The notes under the pieces are model-generated. The model saw nothing but the letters and a program-made list of their open reading frames with translations. It did no database searches and was not told the origin of the DNA. The position numbers and the translations under genes were made by a program. This document shows, piece by piece, positions 36,138 to 45,832 of a DNA stretch of 64,000 nt. Numbering within the stretch: the stretch's first letter is position 1; every line of letters starts with the position of its first letter. Origin of the DNA: Crocinitomicaceae bacterium. GTDB lineage: Bacteria > Bacteroidota > Bacteroidia > Flavobacteriales_D > Crocinitomicaceae. The stretch spans positions 113,642 to 177,641 of the forward strand of contig JAQWHI010000009.1 of assembly GCA_029249445.1 (NCBI GenBank), written 5' to 3'.

Positions 36138-37070
36138 ATGTCTGCAGGGGTTAAAATATTTGCTGGTCGAGCATCAAAAGAATTGGCCGTAAGAATTGCA
36201 AAATCTTACGGAGCAACTTTAGGTGATATACAGTATGCAGCCTTCAGCGATGGTGAATTTCAAGTTTCTTTTGAGGAGACCGTTAGAGGCCAAGATGTTT
36301 TTATTGTGCAGTCTACGATGCCACCATCAGATAATTTATTCGAACTTCTACTTATGGTTGATGCTGCGAAGCGTGCTTCAGCCAGAAAGATAATTGTTGT
36401 AGTTCCATATTTTGGTCTCGCTCGACAGGATCGTAAGGACAAACCAAGAGTTGCGATTGGGGCAAAATTGGTAGCAAATATGATGATGGCTGCTGGTATT
36501 GATCGAATCATGACAATGGATTTGCATGCCGATCAGATTCAAGGATTTTTCGAGGTTCCGGTTGATCATTTATACGGTTCTACCATTTTCTCATCGGAGA
36601 TAGAAAAACTGAATACAGGAAATTTAATAATGGCGGCTCCTGATGCGGGAGGTGCAAAGCGAGCAAATTCGTATGCGAAACGCTTGGATGTTGGACTTGC
36701 AATTTGTCACAAGCAAAGAAAGAAAGCAAATGAAGTTGCAGAGATGACTGTGATTGGAGATGTTGCTGGAAAAGATGTTGTTTTGGTGGATGACATGTGC
36801 GATACTGCAGGAACGCTGACCAAAGCAGCGGATTTGTTCATCGAAAAAGGAGCGAATAGCGTCAAGGCCTTTTGCACCCATGCTGTGCTTTCAGGTCCAG
36901 CTTATGACCGTATCACAAATTCAAAAATCACCGAACTTATTGTAACGGATACCATTCCACTGAAGCAAAAGCACGATAAAATTAGAGTGTTGTCTGTTGC
37001 AGAATTGTTCGGAGACGTTATTCGTCGAATGGTGAATAATGAATCAATTAGTTCACACTTTATAATATAA
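36138..37070 (+). CDS. prs: Ribose-phosphate pyrophosphokinase (PRPP synthetase)
   Basis: Prs makes PRPP from ribose 5-phosphate and ATP, feeding purine, pyrimidine, NAD, His and Trp synthesis. The 310-residue product has the class I hallmarks: FSDGEFQVSF, the flexible-loop ARQDRKDKPR, the metal-binding MDLHADQIQGFF, and the PRPP-binding loop VVLVDDMCDTAGTL. The inner ATG at 36138 (MSAGVKIFAG) fits the family and the promoter. It is followed by rplY after 12 bp, an order frequent in many bacteria. Confidence 0.95.
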   Translation: MSAGVKIFAGRASKELAVRIAKSYGATLGDIQYAAFSDGEFQVSFEETVRGQDVFIVQSTMPPSDNLFELLLMVDAAKRASARKIIVVVPYFGLARQDRKDKPRVAIGAKLVANMMMAAGIDRIMTMDLHADQIQGFFEVPVDHLYGSTIFSSEIEKLNTGNLIMAAPDAGGAKRANSYAKRLDVGLAICHKQRKKANEVAEMTVIGDVAGKDVVLVDDMCDTAGTLTKAADLFIEKGANSVKAFCTHAVLSGPAYDRITNSKITELIVTDTIPLKQKHDKIRVLSVAELFGDVIRRMVNNESISSHFII

Positions 37071-37082
37071 ATACAATAAACA

Positions 37083-37703
37083 ATGAAAAAAGCGCAATTG
37101 AGCGGTTCGTTAAGAGCGAACGTAGGGAAAAAGGACGCTGGAGCGTTACGACGTCAAGGTATGGTTCCTTGTGTGCTTTATGGAACAGGTGAGCAAACTC
37201 ACTTTTCTGTAAGAGCGGTAGACATGCACAAACTTATCTTCTCACCAGATGTATATCAAGTTGAAATTGATATTGATGGGACGAAAAAAACTGCAATTAT
37301 TCAAGACCTTCAAATGCATCCAGTAAAAGATACTGCAATGCATGTTGATTTTCTAGAATTGTTAGATGATAAACCGGTGAAAGTTAGCCTCCCATTGAGA
37401 GCAACTGGATCAGCAATTGGTGTTATGAACGGTGGTAAATTGAGACAACCATACCGAAAACTTCGTATGATGGGATTACCGGGAGCATTGCCAGAAGCTG
37501 TTACTGTTGATGTTACAGACATGCGTATCGGGGATTCAGTTCGAATCTCAGAGTTGAACGTTGATGGAGTTGAGTTATTGGAGCCAGCAAATGCTGTTGT
37601 TCTTTCTGTGAAAATGGCAAGAGGTGCTGTTTCAGATGAGGAAGAAGAAGAAAGCGAAGCTGAAGGTGAAACTGAAGGCGAAACTGAAGAAAGCGCAGAA
37701 TAG
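37083..37703 (+). CDS. rplY: Ribosomal protein bL25, Ctc-type long form
   Basis: L25 binds 5S rRNA. The 206-residue product is the long (Ctc/TL5) form: an N-terminal 5S-binding domain (about residues 1-92, with RRQGMVPCVLYG) and a second beta domain (about 93-180). It ends in an acidic Glu-rich tail (about 184-206), common in Bacteroidota. It follows prs and is closed by a perfect palindromic terminator. Confidence 0.95.
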   Translation: MKKAQLSGSLRANVGKKDAGALRRQGMVPCVLYGTGEQTHFSVRAVDMHKLIFSPDVYQVEIDIDGTKKTAIIQDLQMHPVKDTAMHVDFLELLDDKPVKVSLPLRATGSAIGVMNGGKLRQPYRKLRMMGLPGALPEAVTVDVTDMRIGDSVRISELNVDGVELLEPANAVVLSVKMARGAVSDEEEEESEAEGETEGETEESAE

Positions 37704-37721
37704 CACTTATGCAATACATTT

Positions 37722-37755
37722 AAAAGCCCTGACTCAATTGAGTCAGGGCTTTTTT
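37722..37755. terminator. Bidirectional terminator between rplY and ygiQ
   Basis: A perfect 32-bp palindrome, 16 bp per arm, with A- and T-runs on both ends (arm AAAAGCCCTGACTCAA at 37722-37737). It lies between two convergent genes and can stop transcription from both sides. Confidence 0.9.
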
Positions 37756-37815
37756 ATTATTATTTACTGAGATTTCAACAGATATATTCAGAATTGAATA
37801 TGGTGTAGGGGCACT

Positions 37816-39717
37816 TTATGTGTTGTTTCCTTGGTGCTTTCTTTTTTCTTCGAGCCACTTCGGAATGCGTTTCCCTTCTTTTTTTTCTCCAATGAGTTGA
37901 TCGGCGACATCTGATTTGTTTGCCTTTTCTAGAGAGCGTCGGATGTACTTATGGTTTTCTTTCTTGTACCAAAAGAAAAACCGTCGTTGGTTTAATTTAT
38001 CCTCTTTTTCTTTTACTGTTTTTGTTGGGCGAAGCGTATATGGATGAACGCCGCTGTAATAGATAACAGTTGCCACAGTCATGGGCGTTGGAGTAAAATC
38101 TTGTACCTGTTCCAATTGAAATCCCATATCTTTAGTTTCCACAGCGAGATTGGCCATGTCTTCGTCTTCACATCCCGGATGCGAGGAAATGAAATAGGGA
38201 ATAAGTTGTTGATTTAAACCATGTTTTTTTTGAATTTTGTCGTACTTCTGCTTGAATTTATGAAAGTACTTAAATGATGGTTTTCGCATTACTCGGAGTG
38301 TAGCATCCGAGGTGTGCTCTGGAGCAACTTTTAAACGACCACTAACATGTCGTGTTACGACTTGTTCAATGTATTCATCGTGGTTGTTATCGTCATTATT
38401 TTTATTGAAATCGTCCACCAAAAGATCGTATCGAATTCCAGACCCAACGAAGGCTTTCTTAACTTCTGGAAGTGCATCTACTTTTTGATACAGTTTGGTC
38501 ATCTTGCTGTGAGAAGTATCAAGATTATTACAAATTACGGGATGGATACAGCTTGGGCTGGTGCATTTCGCGCAAATCGCTTCATCTTTCCCTTTCATGC
38601 CGTACATATTGGCAGAAGGCCCCCCGAGGTCAGAGATATAACCTTTGAAATCCGGGTGTTGTGTCACATTATTTACCTCAGATAAAATTGATTTTTCACT
38701 TCTCGAAGCAATAAACTTTCCTTGGTGTGCAGAAATTGTACAGAAACTACACCCTCCGAAACAGCCACGGTGCATGTTTACAGAAAATTTGATCATATCG
38801 TATGCTGGAATAGCGCCGCGTTTTTTGTATTTGGGATGGGGCAATCGGGTATATGGAAGATCGAAAGAGCGATCGATTTCTTTTTCCGACATGGTCTTAT
38901 ATGGAGGATTAATAACTAATGTTTTTGTCCCGACCTTTTGAACAATCCGATTCGCTTCCCATTTGTTTGACTCGACTTCAACAATTTTAAAGTTGGCGGC
39001 AAATTTGATTTTGTCTTCTAAGCATGTCTCATGTGAAGACAATTCGACGGTATTCCAATTTTTGTTCTTTGGAAGCGGTTCAGAAGTATCTTGAAGAAAT
39101 GCAACTTGATTGACTGTCGTGAGATTCGAGAAGGGAACACCTTTTTTTAATAGCCGCAACATATCACGCAGGGGTTGGTCTCCCATTCCATAAACCAGCA
39201 TGTCTGCTTTGGATGATTCTAGTATTGTTGGGTGCAATTTGTCCGACCAATAATCGTAATGTGTCACACGTCGAAGAGATGCCTCAATCCCTCCAATTAA
39301 AACCGGTACATCAGGATAAAGATCTTTTATTATTCTTGAATATACTGAAGTTGCATAGTCTGGACGGAATCCTGACTCTCCACCTGGGGTATATGCATCT
39401 GTAGATCGCAGTCGTTTGTTAGCCGTATAATGATTGACCATTGAGTCCATACAGCCGGCGGTGACACCAAAGAAATAGTTTGGGCGACCAAATTTTTTGA
39501 AATCTCTTAGGTCATCTTGCCAATTGGGTTGTGCAATAATTGCGACAGAAAATCCTTCATCCTCTATAATTCGACCAATTACTGCAGTTCCAAATGCTGG
39601 ATGATCAACGTAAGCATCTCCGGAAATTAAGACAACATCAACGCTATCGAGTCCACGTTTTTGTAATTCCTTTTTTGTCAAAGGCATCCAGTCTGTTAAG
39701 GGGCGTTCATTTATCAC
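37816..39717 (-). CDS. YgiQ-family radical SAM protein
   Basis: A 633-residue radical SAM enzyme of the YgiQ family. The cluster-binding cysteines are Cys319, Cys323 and Cys326 in HRGCFGGCSFC. The N-terminal domain opens DVVLISGDAYVDHPAFG, the family's Gly-rich, B12-domain-like start, and the later EHTSDATLRVMRKPSF block is also typical. The reaction is unknown. The start is a GTG at 39717: an in-frame stop lies at 39727-39729, and the N-terminus then fits relatives. The promoter box TAATTTTG (39722-39729) ends four bases before that GTG. Confidence 0.9.
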   Translation of the reverse strand: MINERPLTDWMPLTKKELQKRGLDSVDVVLISGDAYVDHPAFGTAVIGRIIEDEGFSVAIIAQPNWQDDLRDFKKFGRPNYFFGVTAGCMDSMVNHYTANKRLRSTDAYTPGGESGFRPDYATSVYSRIIKDLYPDVPVLIGGIEASLRRVTHYDYWSDKLHPTILESSKADMLVYGMGDQPLRDMLRLLKKGVPFSNLTTVNQVAFLQDTSEPLPKNKNWNTVELSSHETCLEDKIKFAANFKIVEVESNKWEANRIVQKVGTKTLVINPPYKTMSEKEIDRSFDLPYTRLPHPKYKKRGAIPAYDMIKFSVNMHRGCFGGCSFCTISAHQGKFIASRSEKSILSEVNNVTQHPDFKGYISDLGGPSANMYGMKGKDEAICAKCTSPSCIHPVICNNLDTSHSKMTKLYQKVDALPEVKKAFVGSGIRYDLLVDDFNKNNDDNNHDEYIEQVVTRHVSGRLKVAPEHTSDATLRVMRKPSFKYFHKFKQKYDKIQKKHGLNQQLIPYFISSHPGCEDEDMANLAVETKDMGFQLEQVQDFTPTPMTVATVIYYSGVHPYTLRPTKTVKEKEDKLNQRRFFFWYKKENHKYIRRSLEKANKSDVADQLIGEKKEGKRIPKWLEEKRKHQGNNT

Positions 39718-39721
39718 ACCA

Positions 39722-39729
39722 CAAAATTA
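39722..39729 (-). promoter_or_regulatory. Candidate -7 box of ygiQ (leaderless GTG arrangement)
   Basis: TAATTTTG on the minus strand matches TAnnTTTG and contains the upstream in-frame stop codon. It ends four bases before the GTG start. Confidence 0.5.
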
Positions 39730-39859
39730 CAAGAAATAAAGAAAATGATGCAATTCTTAAGCATTGTGTCACATAATAGAAGTTTCTTATATGTTTTGGG
39801 CATGATATATTCAAAAATAGAATTCATTAATTCAGGATGCCACATGGTAAAAGATTGAT

Positions 39860-39867
39860 TAACTTTG
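39860..39867 (+). promoter_or_regulatory. Candidate -7 box of pepA-pdxA
   Basis: TAACTTTG matches TAnnTTTG, ending 21 bases before the ATG at 39889. It overlaps the TTG at 39865 and rules that codon out as a start. Confidence 0.55.
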
Positions 39868-39888
39868 CACAACATAAAATTACCAATA

Positions 39889-41286
39889 ATGAAAATCATT
39901 AACAATGGAGATTTTGGTAGATGCAATAAGCGCATTGTCGTGGGAAGCGAAGCTGAAAAACCAAAAGGAATGCAACATTTTGAACTGGGCTTATTTGAGA
40001 CCTTTCTTAAGGGAGAAAAAGATGTTGCTAGCACTACAGATTTAGATGCCGTCACAGTTTTTGTAAAGTATGATTCAGATGCTGAAAAAATGCGTGTTCG
40101 AGGTGCCAAAGCATGCGCTGAATTTGACAAAGATGTTGATACGATCGAGATTCTTGGAACAAATGACATGTGTTTTGACTTTATCGAAGGTTTTCTTCTT
40201 TCCAATTATCAGTTTAATAAGTATTTTAAAGACCGAGAGAAGAGAGACAGTAAGCTGGTGAATTTGGTGTTAGACGCCTCATTTTCAGATGATGAGTGTA
40301 ACGAATTGTTGAGCATTAATACGGCTGTTTCTTGGGCACGAACGATGGTGAATGAGCCTGTTTCTTTTCTTAATGCGGAACAATTGGCAAAGGAAATTCG
40401 CGAATTCGAAACCCGAACAGCTTTAAATGTAACGGTTTTAGAAAAAACACAGATTGAATCGCTAAAAATGGGGGGCTTGCTCTCAGTGAACAAAGGTTCG
40501 ATTGATCCACCGACATTTACGATTGTCGAGTACCGTCCGAAGAACGCTCGAAATAAGAAACCAATTGTTTTGGTAGGGAAGGGCGTTGTATATGATACTG
40601 GAGGATTGAGTTTAAAGCCTACACCGAATTCAATGGACGTCATGAAAAGCGATATGGGAGGTGCTGCATGTATGGCAGGTACGATCTTTTTGGCAGCGTT
40701 GCAGAAGTTGCCTTTGCATATCATTGCTCTAATCCCGGCAACAGACAACAGACCGGGGTTGAATGCATATGCTCCAGGAGATGTTGTTACAATGTATGAC
40801 GGAACTACCGTTGAAGTGTTAAATACAGATGCGGAAGGACGGATGATCTTGGCGGATGCCTTAGCATATTCAAAGAAGTTTGATCCTGAATTGGTGATCG
40901 ATGCAGCCACGTTAACTGGAGCTGCAGTTCGAGCAATTGGGAATATGGGAAGTTGTATTATGGGAAATGCAGATGAACGTTATTTTGATCAACTTCAAAC
41001 TGCCGGAAATGCGGTACATGAGAGAACTGTTCGTTTTCCCTTCTGGGATGAGTATCTCGAAGAAATGAAGTCTCCAATTGCTGATTTGAAAAATCTTGGC
41101 GGACCTTATGCAGGAATGATTACTGCAGGAAAGTTTTTGGAACACTTTGTTGAGGCGCCCTACATTCACATTGATTTAGCAGGGCCTGCGTGGCTTGATA
41201 GAACAGATGCCTACCGACCAAAGGGAGGAACAGGAACAGGTATTCGCTTATTGTATCACTTCTTAAAAAATTACACCAATGGATAA
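39889..41286 (+). CDS. Leucyl aminopeptidase, M17 family
   Basis: A 465-residue cytosolic metalloaminopeptidase with two metal ions. Active-site blocks are VGKGVVYDTGGLSLKP (Lys and Asp), MKSDMGGAACM (Asp), and the signature NTDAEGRMILADAL (Asp, Glu, Arg). The N-terminal domain is the divergent, non-catalytic one. The start at 39889 (MKIINNGDFG) is chosen because the promoter box covers the upstream TTG. The last 8 bp overlap pdxA, so the two are translated together. Confidence 0.93.
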   Translation: MKIINNGDFGRCNKRIVVGSEAEKPKGMQHFELGLFETFLKGEKDVASTTDLDAVTVFVKYDSDAEKMRVRGAKACAEFDKDVDTIEILGTNDMCFDFIEGFLLSNYQFNKYFKDREKRDSKLVNLVLDASFSDDECNELLSINTAVSWARTMVNEPVSFLNAEQLAKEIREFETRTALNVTVLEKTQIESLKMGGLLSVNKGSIDPPTFTIVEYRPKNARNKKPIVLVGKGVVYDTGGLSLKPTPNSMDVMKSDMGGAACMAGTIFLAALQKLPLHIIALIPATDNRPGLNAYAPGDVVTMYDGTTVEVLNTDAEGRMILADALAYSKKFDPELVIDAATLTGAAVRAIGNMGSCIMGNADERYFDQLQTAGNAVHERTVRFPFWDEYLEEMKSPIADLKNLGGPYAGMITAGKFLEHFVEAPYIHIDLAGPAWLDRTDAYRPKGGTGTGIRLLYHFLKNYTNG

Positions 41287-42382
41287 TCAGAAAAAATCGA
41301 GCAGCAGATCAATACGCGTTGGTATTTCAATTGGAGATGTGAACGGAATCGGTCCGGAGGTTGTTATGAAAGCTTTGAGTGACAATCGAATATTACAAGA
41401 TTGTACACCTGTTATTTACGCTTCGTCGAAGGTATTGAACTTTTATAAAAAGTCGACGAAACTTCATGATTTCAATTACCTTTCGATTAAATCGGCGGAT
41501 GAGATTAAGCAACGCAAGATAAATGTGGTGTCTGTATGGGAAGATGAACTTCAGTTCGATATAGGAAAGGCTACAACGAATGGTGGGAAATATGCTTTAG
41601 AATCCTTGGATTGGGCAACTAAAGATCTTGCTTCAGGAAAAATAGACGTCCTAGTCACTGCTCCTATCTCGAAAGAGGCAATGGGTAAAACCGGATTCAA
41701 ATTCCCAGGGCATACGGAGTATCTAGCGGATATGGCGGGAGAAGAAGACGCACTAATGTTGATGATTTCCACGACGTTAAAAGTGGGGTTGGTAACGAGT
41801 CACATTCCCTTAAAAGATGTTCCAACAGTTGTAACCACAGAAAAAGTTTTTGAAAAAATCAAAGCATTTAATGATAGCTTGAAAAAAGATTTTGGAATCC
41901 GCAAGCCGAAAATTGCTGTGTTTGGAGTAAATCCTCACGCTGGTGAGAACGGAAAAATGGGTAGCGAAGAAGGTGAAGTTGTTCTTCCGGCCATAAATCA
42001 AGCAAAAGCATCCGATATTATGGCGTTTGGTCCCTATCCAGCTGATGGGTTTTTTGGTTCGAAATCGAAATATGAATTTGATGGAATTTTAGCGATGTAC
42101 CATGACCAAGGTTTAGCGGCATTTAAGGCGCTGTCTTTCGATGAAGGTGTGAATTTTACTGCAGGATTGCCAATTGTCAGAACCTCTCCGGATCACGGAA
42201 CGGCATTCGATATAGCAGGTTCAAACAGCGCTTCAGGAGAGTCGATGAGGAACGCAATTTATCTCGCGATTGACGTGCATCGAAATCAGACAAGAGAGAA
42301 AGAAATTAGTGAGAACCCACTGAAAAGTCGCCCCGCAGATAAACGCGGAAGAGATTACAGAAATGAGGGGAGGAGAGAATGA
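41279..42382 (+). CDS. pdxA: 4-hydroxythreonine-4-phosphate dehydrogenase
   Basis: PdxA oxidises 4-phosphohydroxy-L-threonine in the DXP-dependent route to pyridoxal phosphate. Metal-binding His residues lie in FPGHTEYLADM and MYHDQGLAAFKALSF; a third His is in SPDHGTAFDIAG. The opening RVGISIGDVNGIGPEV is diagnostic. At 367 residues it is longer than E. coli PdxA (329) because of a charged, Arg-rich tail (about residues 335-367), which may be disordered. Other pyridoxal genes are not in the window. Confidence 0.94.
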   Translation: MDNQKKSSSRSIRVGISIGDVNGIGPEVVMKALSDNRILQDCTPVIYASSKVLNFYKKSTKLHDFNYLSIKSADEIKQRKINVVSVWEDELQFDIGKATTNGGKYALESLDWATKDLASGKIDVLVTAPISKEAMGKTGFKFPGHTEYLADMAGEEDALMLMISTTLKVGLVTSHIPLKDVPTVVTTEKVFEKIKAFNDSLKKDFGIRKPKIAVFGVNPHAGENGKMGSEEGEVVLPAINQAKASDIMAFGPYPADGFFGSKSKYEFDGILAMYHDQGLAAFKALSFDEGVNFTAGLPIVRTSPDHGTAFDIAGSNSASGESMRNAIYLAIDVHRNQTREKEISENPLKSRPADKRGRDYRNEGRRE

Positions 42383-42461
42383 GAAGCAACAGATTGGGCG
42401 TAAAAAAAGCAAGCAAAGGAAAATTAATTGATTGAAGGAGTGCTCTTTCGTTTAAAATAGT

Positions 42462-42469
42462 TAACTTTG
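42462..42469 (+). promoter_or_regulatory. Candidate -7 box of the DUF177-accC operon
   Basis: TAACTTTG matches TAnnTTTG and ends 24 bases before the ATG of the DUF177 gene. Confidence 0.55.
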
Positions 42470-42493
42470 CCAACCAATTTTTAGACAGTTGTT

Positions 42494-43084
42494 ATGTCAA
42501 ATAAAGAGTTTGTAATCCCTTTTGTAGGTTTAAAACTGGGGTTTCACGAATTTAAGTTTGATATTGACAACGCGTTCTTTGAAGGTATTGATTATTCTTT
42601 AGTTCAAAAAGGGAATCTTTGTGTAAAGTTAACCTTAGAAAAAAAAGAAACAATGTTGGTGGGTAATTTCGCTTTGCAAGGAGTTGTGGAGACAGCTTGT
42701 GCTCGGTGTACAGAGCCTATGAACGTTGCTATTGATGAACAATTTCAATTGATTTACAAGTTTGACGACCAACCGTCCAACGATGAATCATTGGTTATTG
42801 TTTACCCTGAAGAATTTGAAATTGATGTTAAAGTAAATATTGTTGAGTTTATCTCCGTATCACTTCCGTCAAGATCAGTCCATACCGATGGAGAATGTAA
42901 CGAGGAAATCATTGATATTTTAAGTGAATATCAAGTATACTCTAGAGCAGAATTGGAAAAATCAGATGCAAGAGCGTTTGATGGGGAATCAGAAGATGAG
43001 GACCAAATAGAGATTGATGAAGATGGCGATGATGATCAAATTGATCCTCGCTGGGAGGCATTGAAAGATTTAAAGAAGAAATAA
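42494..43084 (+). CDS. DUF177 (YceD) family protein
   Basis: A 196-residue YceD/DUF177 protein. Family members are encoded next to rpmF nearly everywhere and are linked to 23S rRNA accumulation in plants and bacteria. The conserved cysteine pair is in VETACARCTEP (about residues 74-78), with a later Cys in DGECNEEI. The C-terminus is extremely acidic before the short RWEALKDLKKK end. It opens the operon and is followed by rpmF after 20 bp. Confidence 0.9.
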   Translation: MSNKEFVIPFVGLKLGFHEFKFDIDNAFFEGIDYSLVQKGNLCVKLTLEKKETMLVGNFALQGVVETACARCTEPMNVAIDEQFQLIYKFDDQPSNDESLVIVYPEEFEIDVKVNIVEFISVSLPSRSVHTDGECNEEIIDILSEYQVYSRAELEKSDARAFDGESEDEDQIEIDEDGDDDQIDPRWEALKDLKKK

Positions 43085-43104
43085 GAATTTATAAATAAAG
43101 TAAA

Positions 43105-43296
43105 ATGGCACATCCTAAACGAAAAATATCGAGAACGAGACGTGACAAGAGGAGAACACACGTTAAGGGAGAAGCGAACAACATCGCAACATGTCCTACG
43201 ACTGGACAGCCTCACTTGTTTCACCATGCTCACTGGCACGAGGGGAAATTGTACTACAAAGGAAAAGTAGTTGCAGAGAGAGAAGTTGCGGTTTAA
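43105..43296 (+). CDS. rpmF: Ribosomal protein bL32
   Basis: L32, 63 residues, opens [17 protein letters not shown], the family signature. A single Cys is in ATCPTTGQP, so the four-Cys zinc ribbon of some L32 versions is absent and this is the zinc-free form. The basic N-terminus contacts rRNA. It sits between DUF177 and plsX, the common order linking ribosome supply and lipid synthesis. Confidence 0.96.
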   Translation: MAHPKRKISRTRRDKRRTHVKGEANNIATCPTTGQPHLFHHAHWHEGKLYYKGKVVAEREVAV

Positions 43297-43318
43297 TTCT
43301 GTACTTTAGCTCTTCTTT

Positions 43319-44257
43319 ATGAAGATTGGTATAGATGTCCTTGGTGGTGATTTCGCTCCTGATGCAAATATTGCAGGTGCGGTTTTAGCACGAAAAGAAC
43401 TTTCAGCGGATATTAAAATTGTCCTGATAGGCGACCAGAATCAAATTCTGAGTGGCCTTTCCTCTTTTAATGAGGAAGCTTCTAGCTTTGAAATTGTGCA
43501 TGCACCTGATTTGATAACAATGCACGACCATCCAACTCGTGCAATTTCACAAAAACCGAACAGTTCGATTGCCGTTGGTTTTGATCTGCTTGCCAGCGGT
43601 GAAATTCGAGCCTTTGCAAGTACTGGAAATACCGGAGCAATGCTTGTGGGTTCGATGTTCAAAATCAATACCATTCCTGGGGTTATTCGTCCCTGTATTA
43701 CCTCAACTCTTCCCGCTGTGGACGGTTCAAAATCTATTCTTTTGGATGTTGGTTCGAATGCGGACTGTAAACCAGATGTTTTGCACCAATTTGCAGTTCT
43801 TGGGTCCTTGTACTCTAAGGGAGTCTATGGTATTGAAAATCCGCGCGTCGCTCTGTTAAATATTGGTGAAGAGGAAACCAAAGGAAATCTTCTTACACAA
43901 ACCGCACACAAGTTAATGGCGGGATCAGATAATATCAATTTTATTGGCAACGTAGAAGGACGTGATTTGTTCACGGGTAAAGCAGATGTAGTTGTGTGTG
44001 ATGGATTCACAGGAAATGTGGTTTTGAAGCAGGCAGAGGGAATGTATTCAATGCTAAAGAAGCGAAAGGTAGAAGACGAATTTCTCGATCGATTCAACTA
44101 CGAGAATTACGGAGGCACCCCAATTCTTGGCGTACAAGGAAACGTGATTATAGGACACGGTATATCAAATGATATAGCAGTAAAAAACATGATACTACAC
44201 GCATACGATGTAGCAAGTTCAGGCTTGGCAAACAAAATTAACGAAGCATTTAATTAA
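43319..44257 (+). CDS. plsX: Phosphate acyltransferase PlsX
   Basis: PlsX turns acyl-ACP into acyl phosphate, the first step of phospholipid synthesis in the PlsX/PlsY route. The 312-residue product opens [18 protein letters not shown] and has [25 protein letters not shown] and the late [13 protein letters not shown], all standard. It lies 22 bp after rpmF and 2 bp before fabH. Confidence 0.95.
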   Translation: MKIGIDVLGGDFAPDANIAGAVLARKELSADIKIVLIGDQNQILSGLSSFNEEASSFEIVHAPDLITMHDHPTRAISQKPNSSIAVGFDLLASGEIRAFASTGNTGAMLVGSMFKINTIPGVIRPCITSTLPAVDGSKSILLDVGSNADCKPDVLHQFAVLGSLYSKGVYGIENPRVALLNIGEEETKGNLLTQTAHKLMAGSDNINFIGNVEGRDLFTGKADVVVCDGFTGNVVLKQAEGMYSMLKKRKVEDEFLDRFNYENYGGTPILGVQGNVIIGHGISNDIAVKNMILHAYDVASSGLANKINEAFN

Positions 44258-44259
44258 TT

Positions 44260-45246
44260 ATGAAAACGACCGCAGCAATTACCGGAGTTCAAGGGTATTT
44301 ACCAAGTGATGTTCTTTCGAATGATGATTTGGCAAAAATTGTTGATACTTCAGATGAGTGGATTACTTCACGCACCGGAATCAAAGAAAGAAGAATTATG
44401 AAGGATGGTGCTTCCTCAGACATGGCAGCGGAAGCAGTCAAAGGTCTTCTGGAGAAAACGGGAACATCACCTGAAGATGTTGATTTGGTTGTATTGGCAA
44501 CAGTTACCCCGGATTATCCTTTTCCCAGTACTGCCAATGTTCTTTGCGATAAAACAGGAATGACAAATGCTTGGGGGTTTGACCTAATTGCTGCCTGCTC
44601 TGGTTTTATATACGGCTTGGCCACAGGGGCTCAATTCATTGAAACAGGACGCTACAAGAAAGTAGTAATTGTTGGAGTAGACAAAATGTCTTCGATTATA
44701 GATTATGAAGACCGTACAACATGTGTGATATTTGGAGATGGATGTGGAGCAGTATTGCTTGAGCCAACAACGGATGGAACAGGAGTACAAGACTTTATTC
44801 TTCGTAGTGATGGTGCAGGTAGAAACCATTTGATTCAACCAGCAGGAGGCTCTGCAGCACCGGCATCCACTGAAACTGTGGAAAATAGGATGCACTACGT
44901 CAAGCAAGAAGGAAAGCAAGTATTTAAATTTGCAGTAACGAACATGGCGGACGTTTCAGCTGAAATCATGGAAAAAAACAAGCTGTCAAGCGATGATGTA
45001 GATTGGCTCGTCCCGCATCAAGCAAACCTCCGAATCATTGACGCAACAGCGAATAGAATGGGGCTAACGAAAGAAAAGGTGATGATTAATATCCAGAATT
45101 ATGGAAATACGACTGCCGGTACTTTGCCTCTTTGCCTGTGGGACTACGAGAGTCAATTAAAGAAGGGTGACAATATTATTTTGTCTGCTTTTGGAGGTGG
45201 ATTTACCTGGGGTGCAGTTTATTTAAAATGGGCTTACAATTCTTAA
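44260..45246 (+). CDS. fabH: 3-oxoacyl-ACP synthase III
   Basis: FabH starts fatty-acid chains by condensing an acyl-CoA with malonyl-ACP. The Cys-His-Asn triad is visible: Cys113 in IAACSGFIY, His253 in VPHQANLRI and Asn283 in NYGNTTAGT. The length, 328 residues, is normal. Primer choice (acetyl versus branched acyl-CoA) cannot be read here. It is followed by accB after 29 bp. Confidence 0.95.
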   Translation: MKTTAAITGVQGYLPSDVLSNDDLAKIVDTSDEWITSRTGIKERRIMKDGASSDMAAEAVKGLLEKTGTSPEDVDLVVLATVTPDYPFPSTANVLCDKTGMTNAWGFDLIAACSGFIYGLATGAQFIETGRYKKVVIVGVDKMSSIIDYEDRTTCVIFGDGCGAVLLEPTTDGTGVQDFILRSDGAGRNHLIQPAGGSAAPASTETVENRMHYVKQEGKQVFKFAVTNMADVSAEIMEKNKLSSDDVDWLVPHQANLRIIDATANRMGLTKEKVMINIQNYGNTTAGTLPLCLWDYESQLKKGDNIILSAFGGGFTWGAVYLKWAYNS

Positions 45247-45275
45247 AAAATATTATTTTTACGGAATAACACTAT

Positions 45276-45770
45276 ATGAAAATGAATATTAAAGAAATCC
45301 AAGATTTAATCAAATTTGTCGCGAAGTCAGGCGTCAACGAAGTTGAAATCGAACAAAAAGATTTCAAGATCACGATACGTTCTCAAGAGATTCCTAAGGA
45401 GGAAAAACAAATCATTGTGCAAGCAGCAGCTCCAGTAGCTCCAATTGCCGCTGCTCCGGTTGCTGCTCCAGTAGCTCCGCCTGCGGTAATCGCAGCACCT
45501 TCGCCAGCGCCTGAAGCTAATGATTCGAAATATGTAACGGTAAAATCACCGATGATAGGAACATTCTACAGGTCTCCTGGTCCTGATAAGGACATGTTTG
45601 TTAACGTAGGAGACACCATTGGAATTGGAGATACTGTATGTATTATCGAGGCAATGAAGTTATTCAATGAAATTGAAGCTGAATTATCAGGTAAGATTGT
45701 TAAAATCCTTGTCGATGATGCAACTCCAGTTGAATACGATCAGCCACTTTTCTTAGTTGATCCATCATAA
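45276..45770 (+). CDS. accB: Biotin carboxyl carrier protein of acetyl-CoA carboxylase
   Basis: AccB carries biotin between the two half-reactions of acetyl-CoA carboxylase. The biotinylation motif is CIIEAMKLF, with biotin on Lys128, inside a C-terminal lipoyl-like domain (about residues 88-164); an Ala/Pro-rich linker (about 47-82) precedes it. The 164 residues fit the family. It is followed by accC after 62 bp; the carboxyltransferase genes accA and accD are not in the window. Confidence 0.95.
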   Translation: MKMNIKEIQDLIKFVAKSGVNEVEIEQKDFKITIRSQEIPKEEKQIIVQAAAPVAPIAAAPVAAPVAPPAVIAAPSPAPEANDSKYVTVKSPMIGTFYRSPGPDKDMFVNVGDTIGIGDTVCIIEAMKLFNEIEAELSGKIVKILVDDATPVEYDQPLFLVDPS

Positions 45771-45832
45771 TTAGATTTTATTGGAACCTAGGGTACATCT
45801 TGTGCCAGTTCCATTCATTAAAATAGATTGCT

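Noticed and set aside
40209..40910. A 233-residue open frame antisense to pepA
   Set aside because: Its product has no domain pattern and it lies fully inside a strongly coding gene; it is a shadow of the pepA codon pattern.
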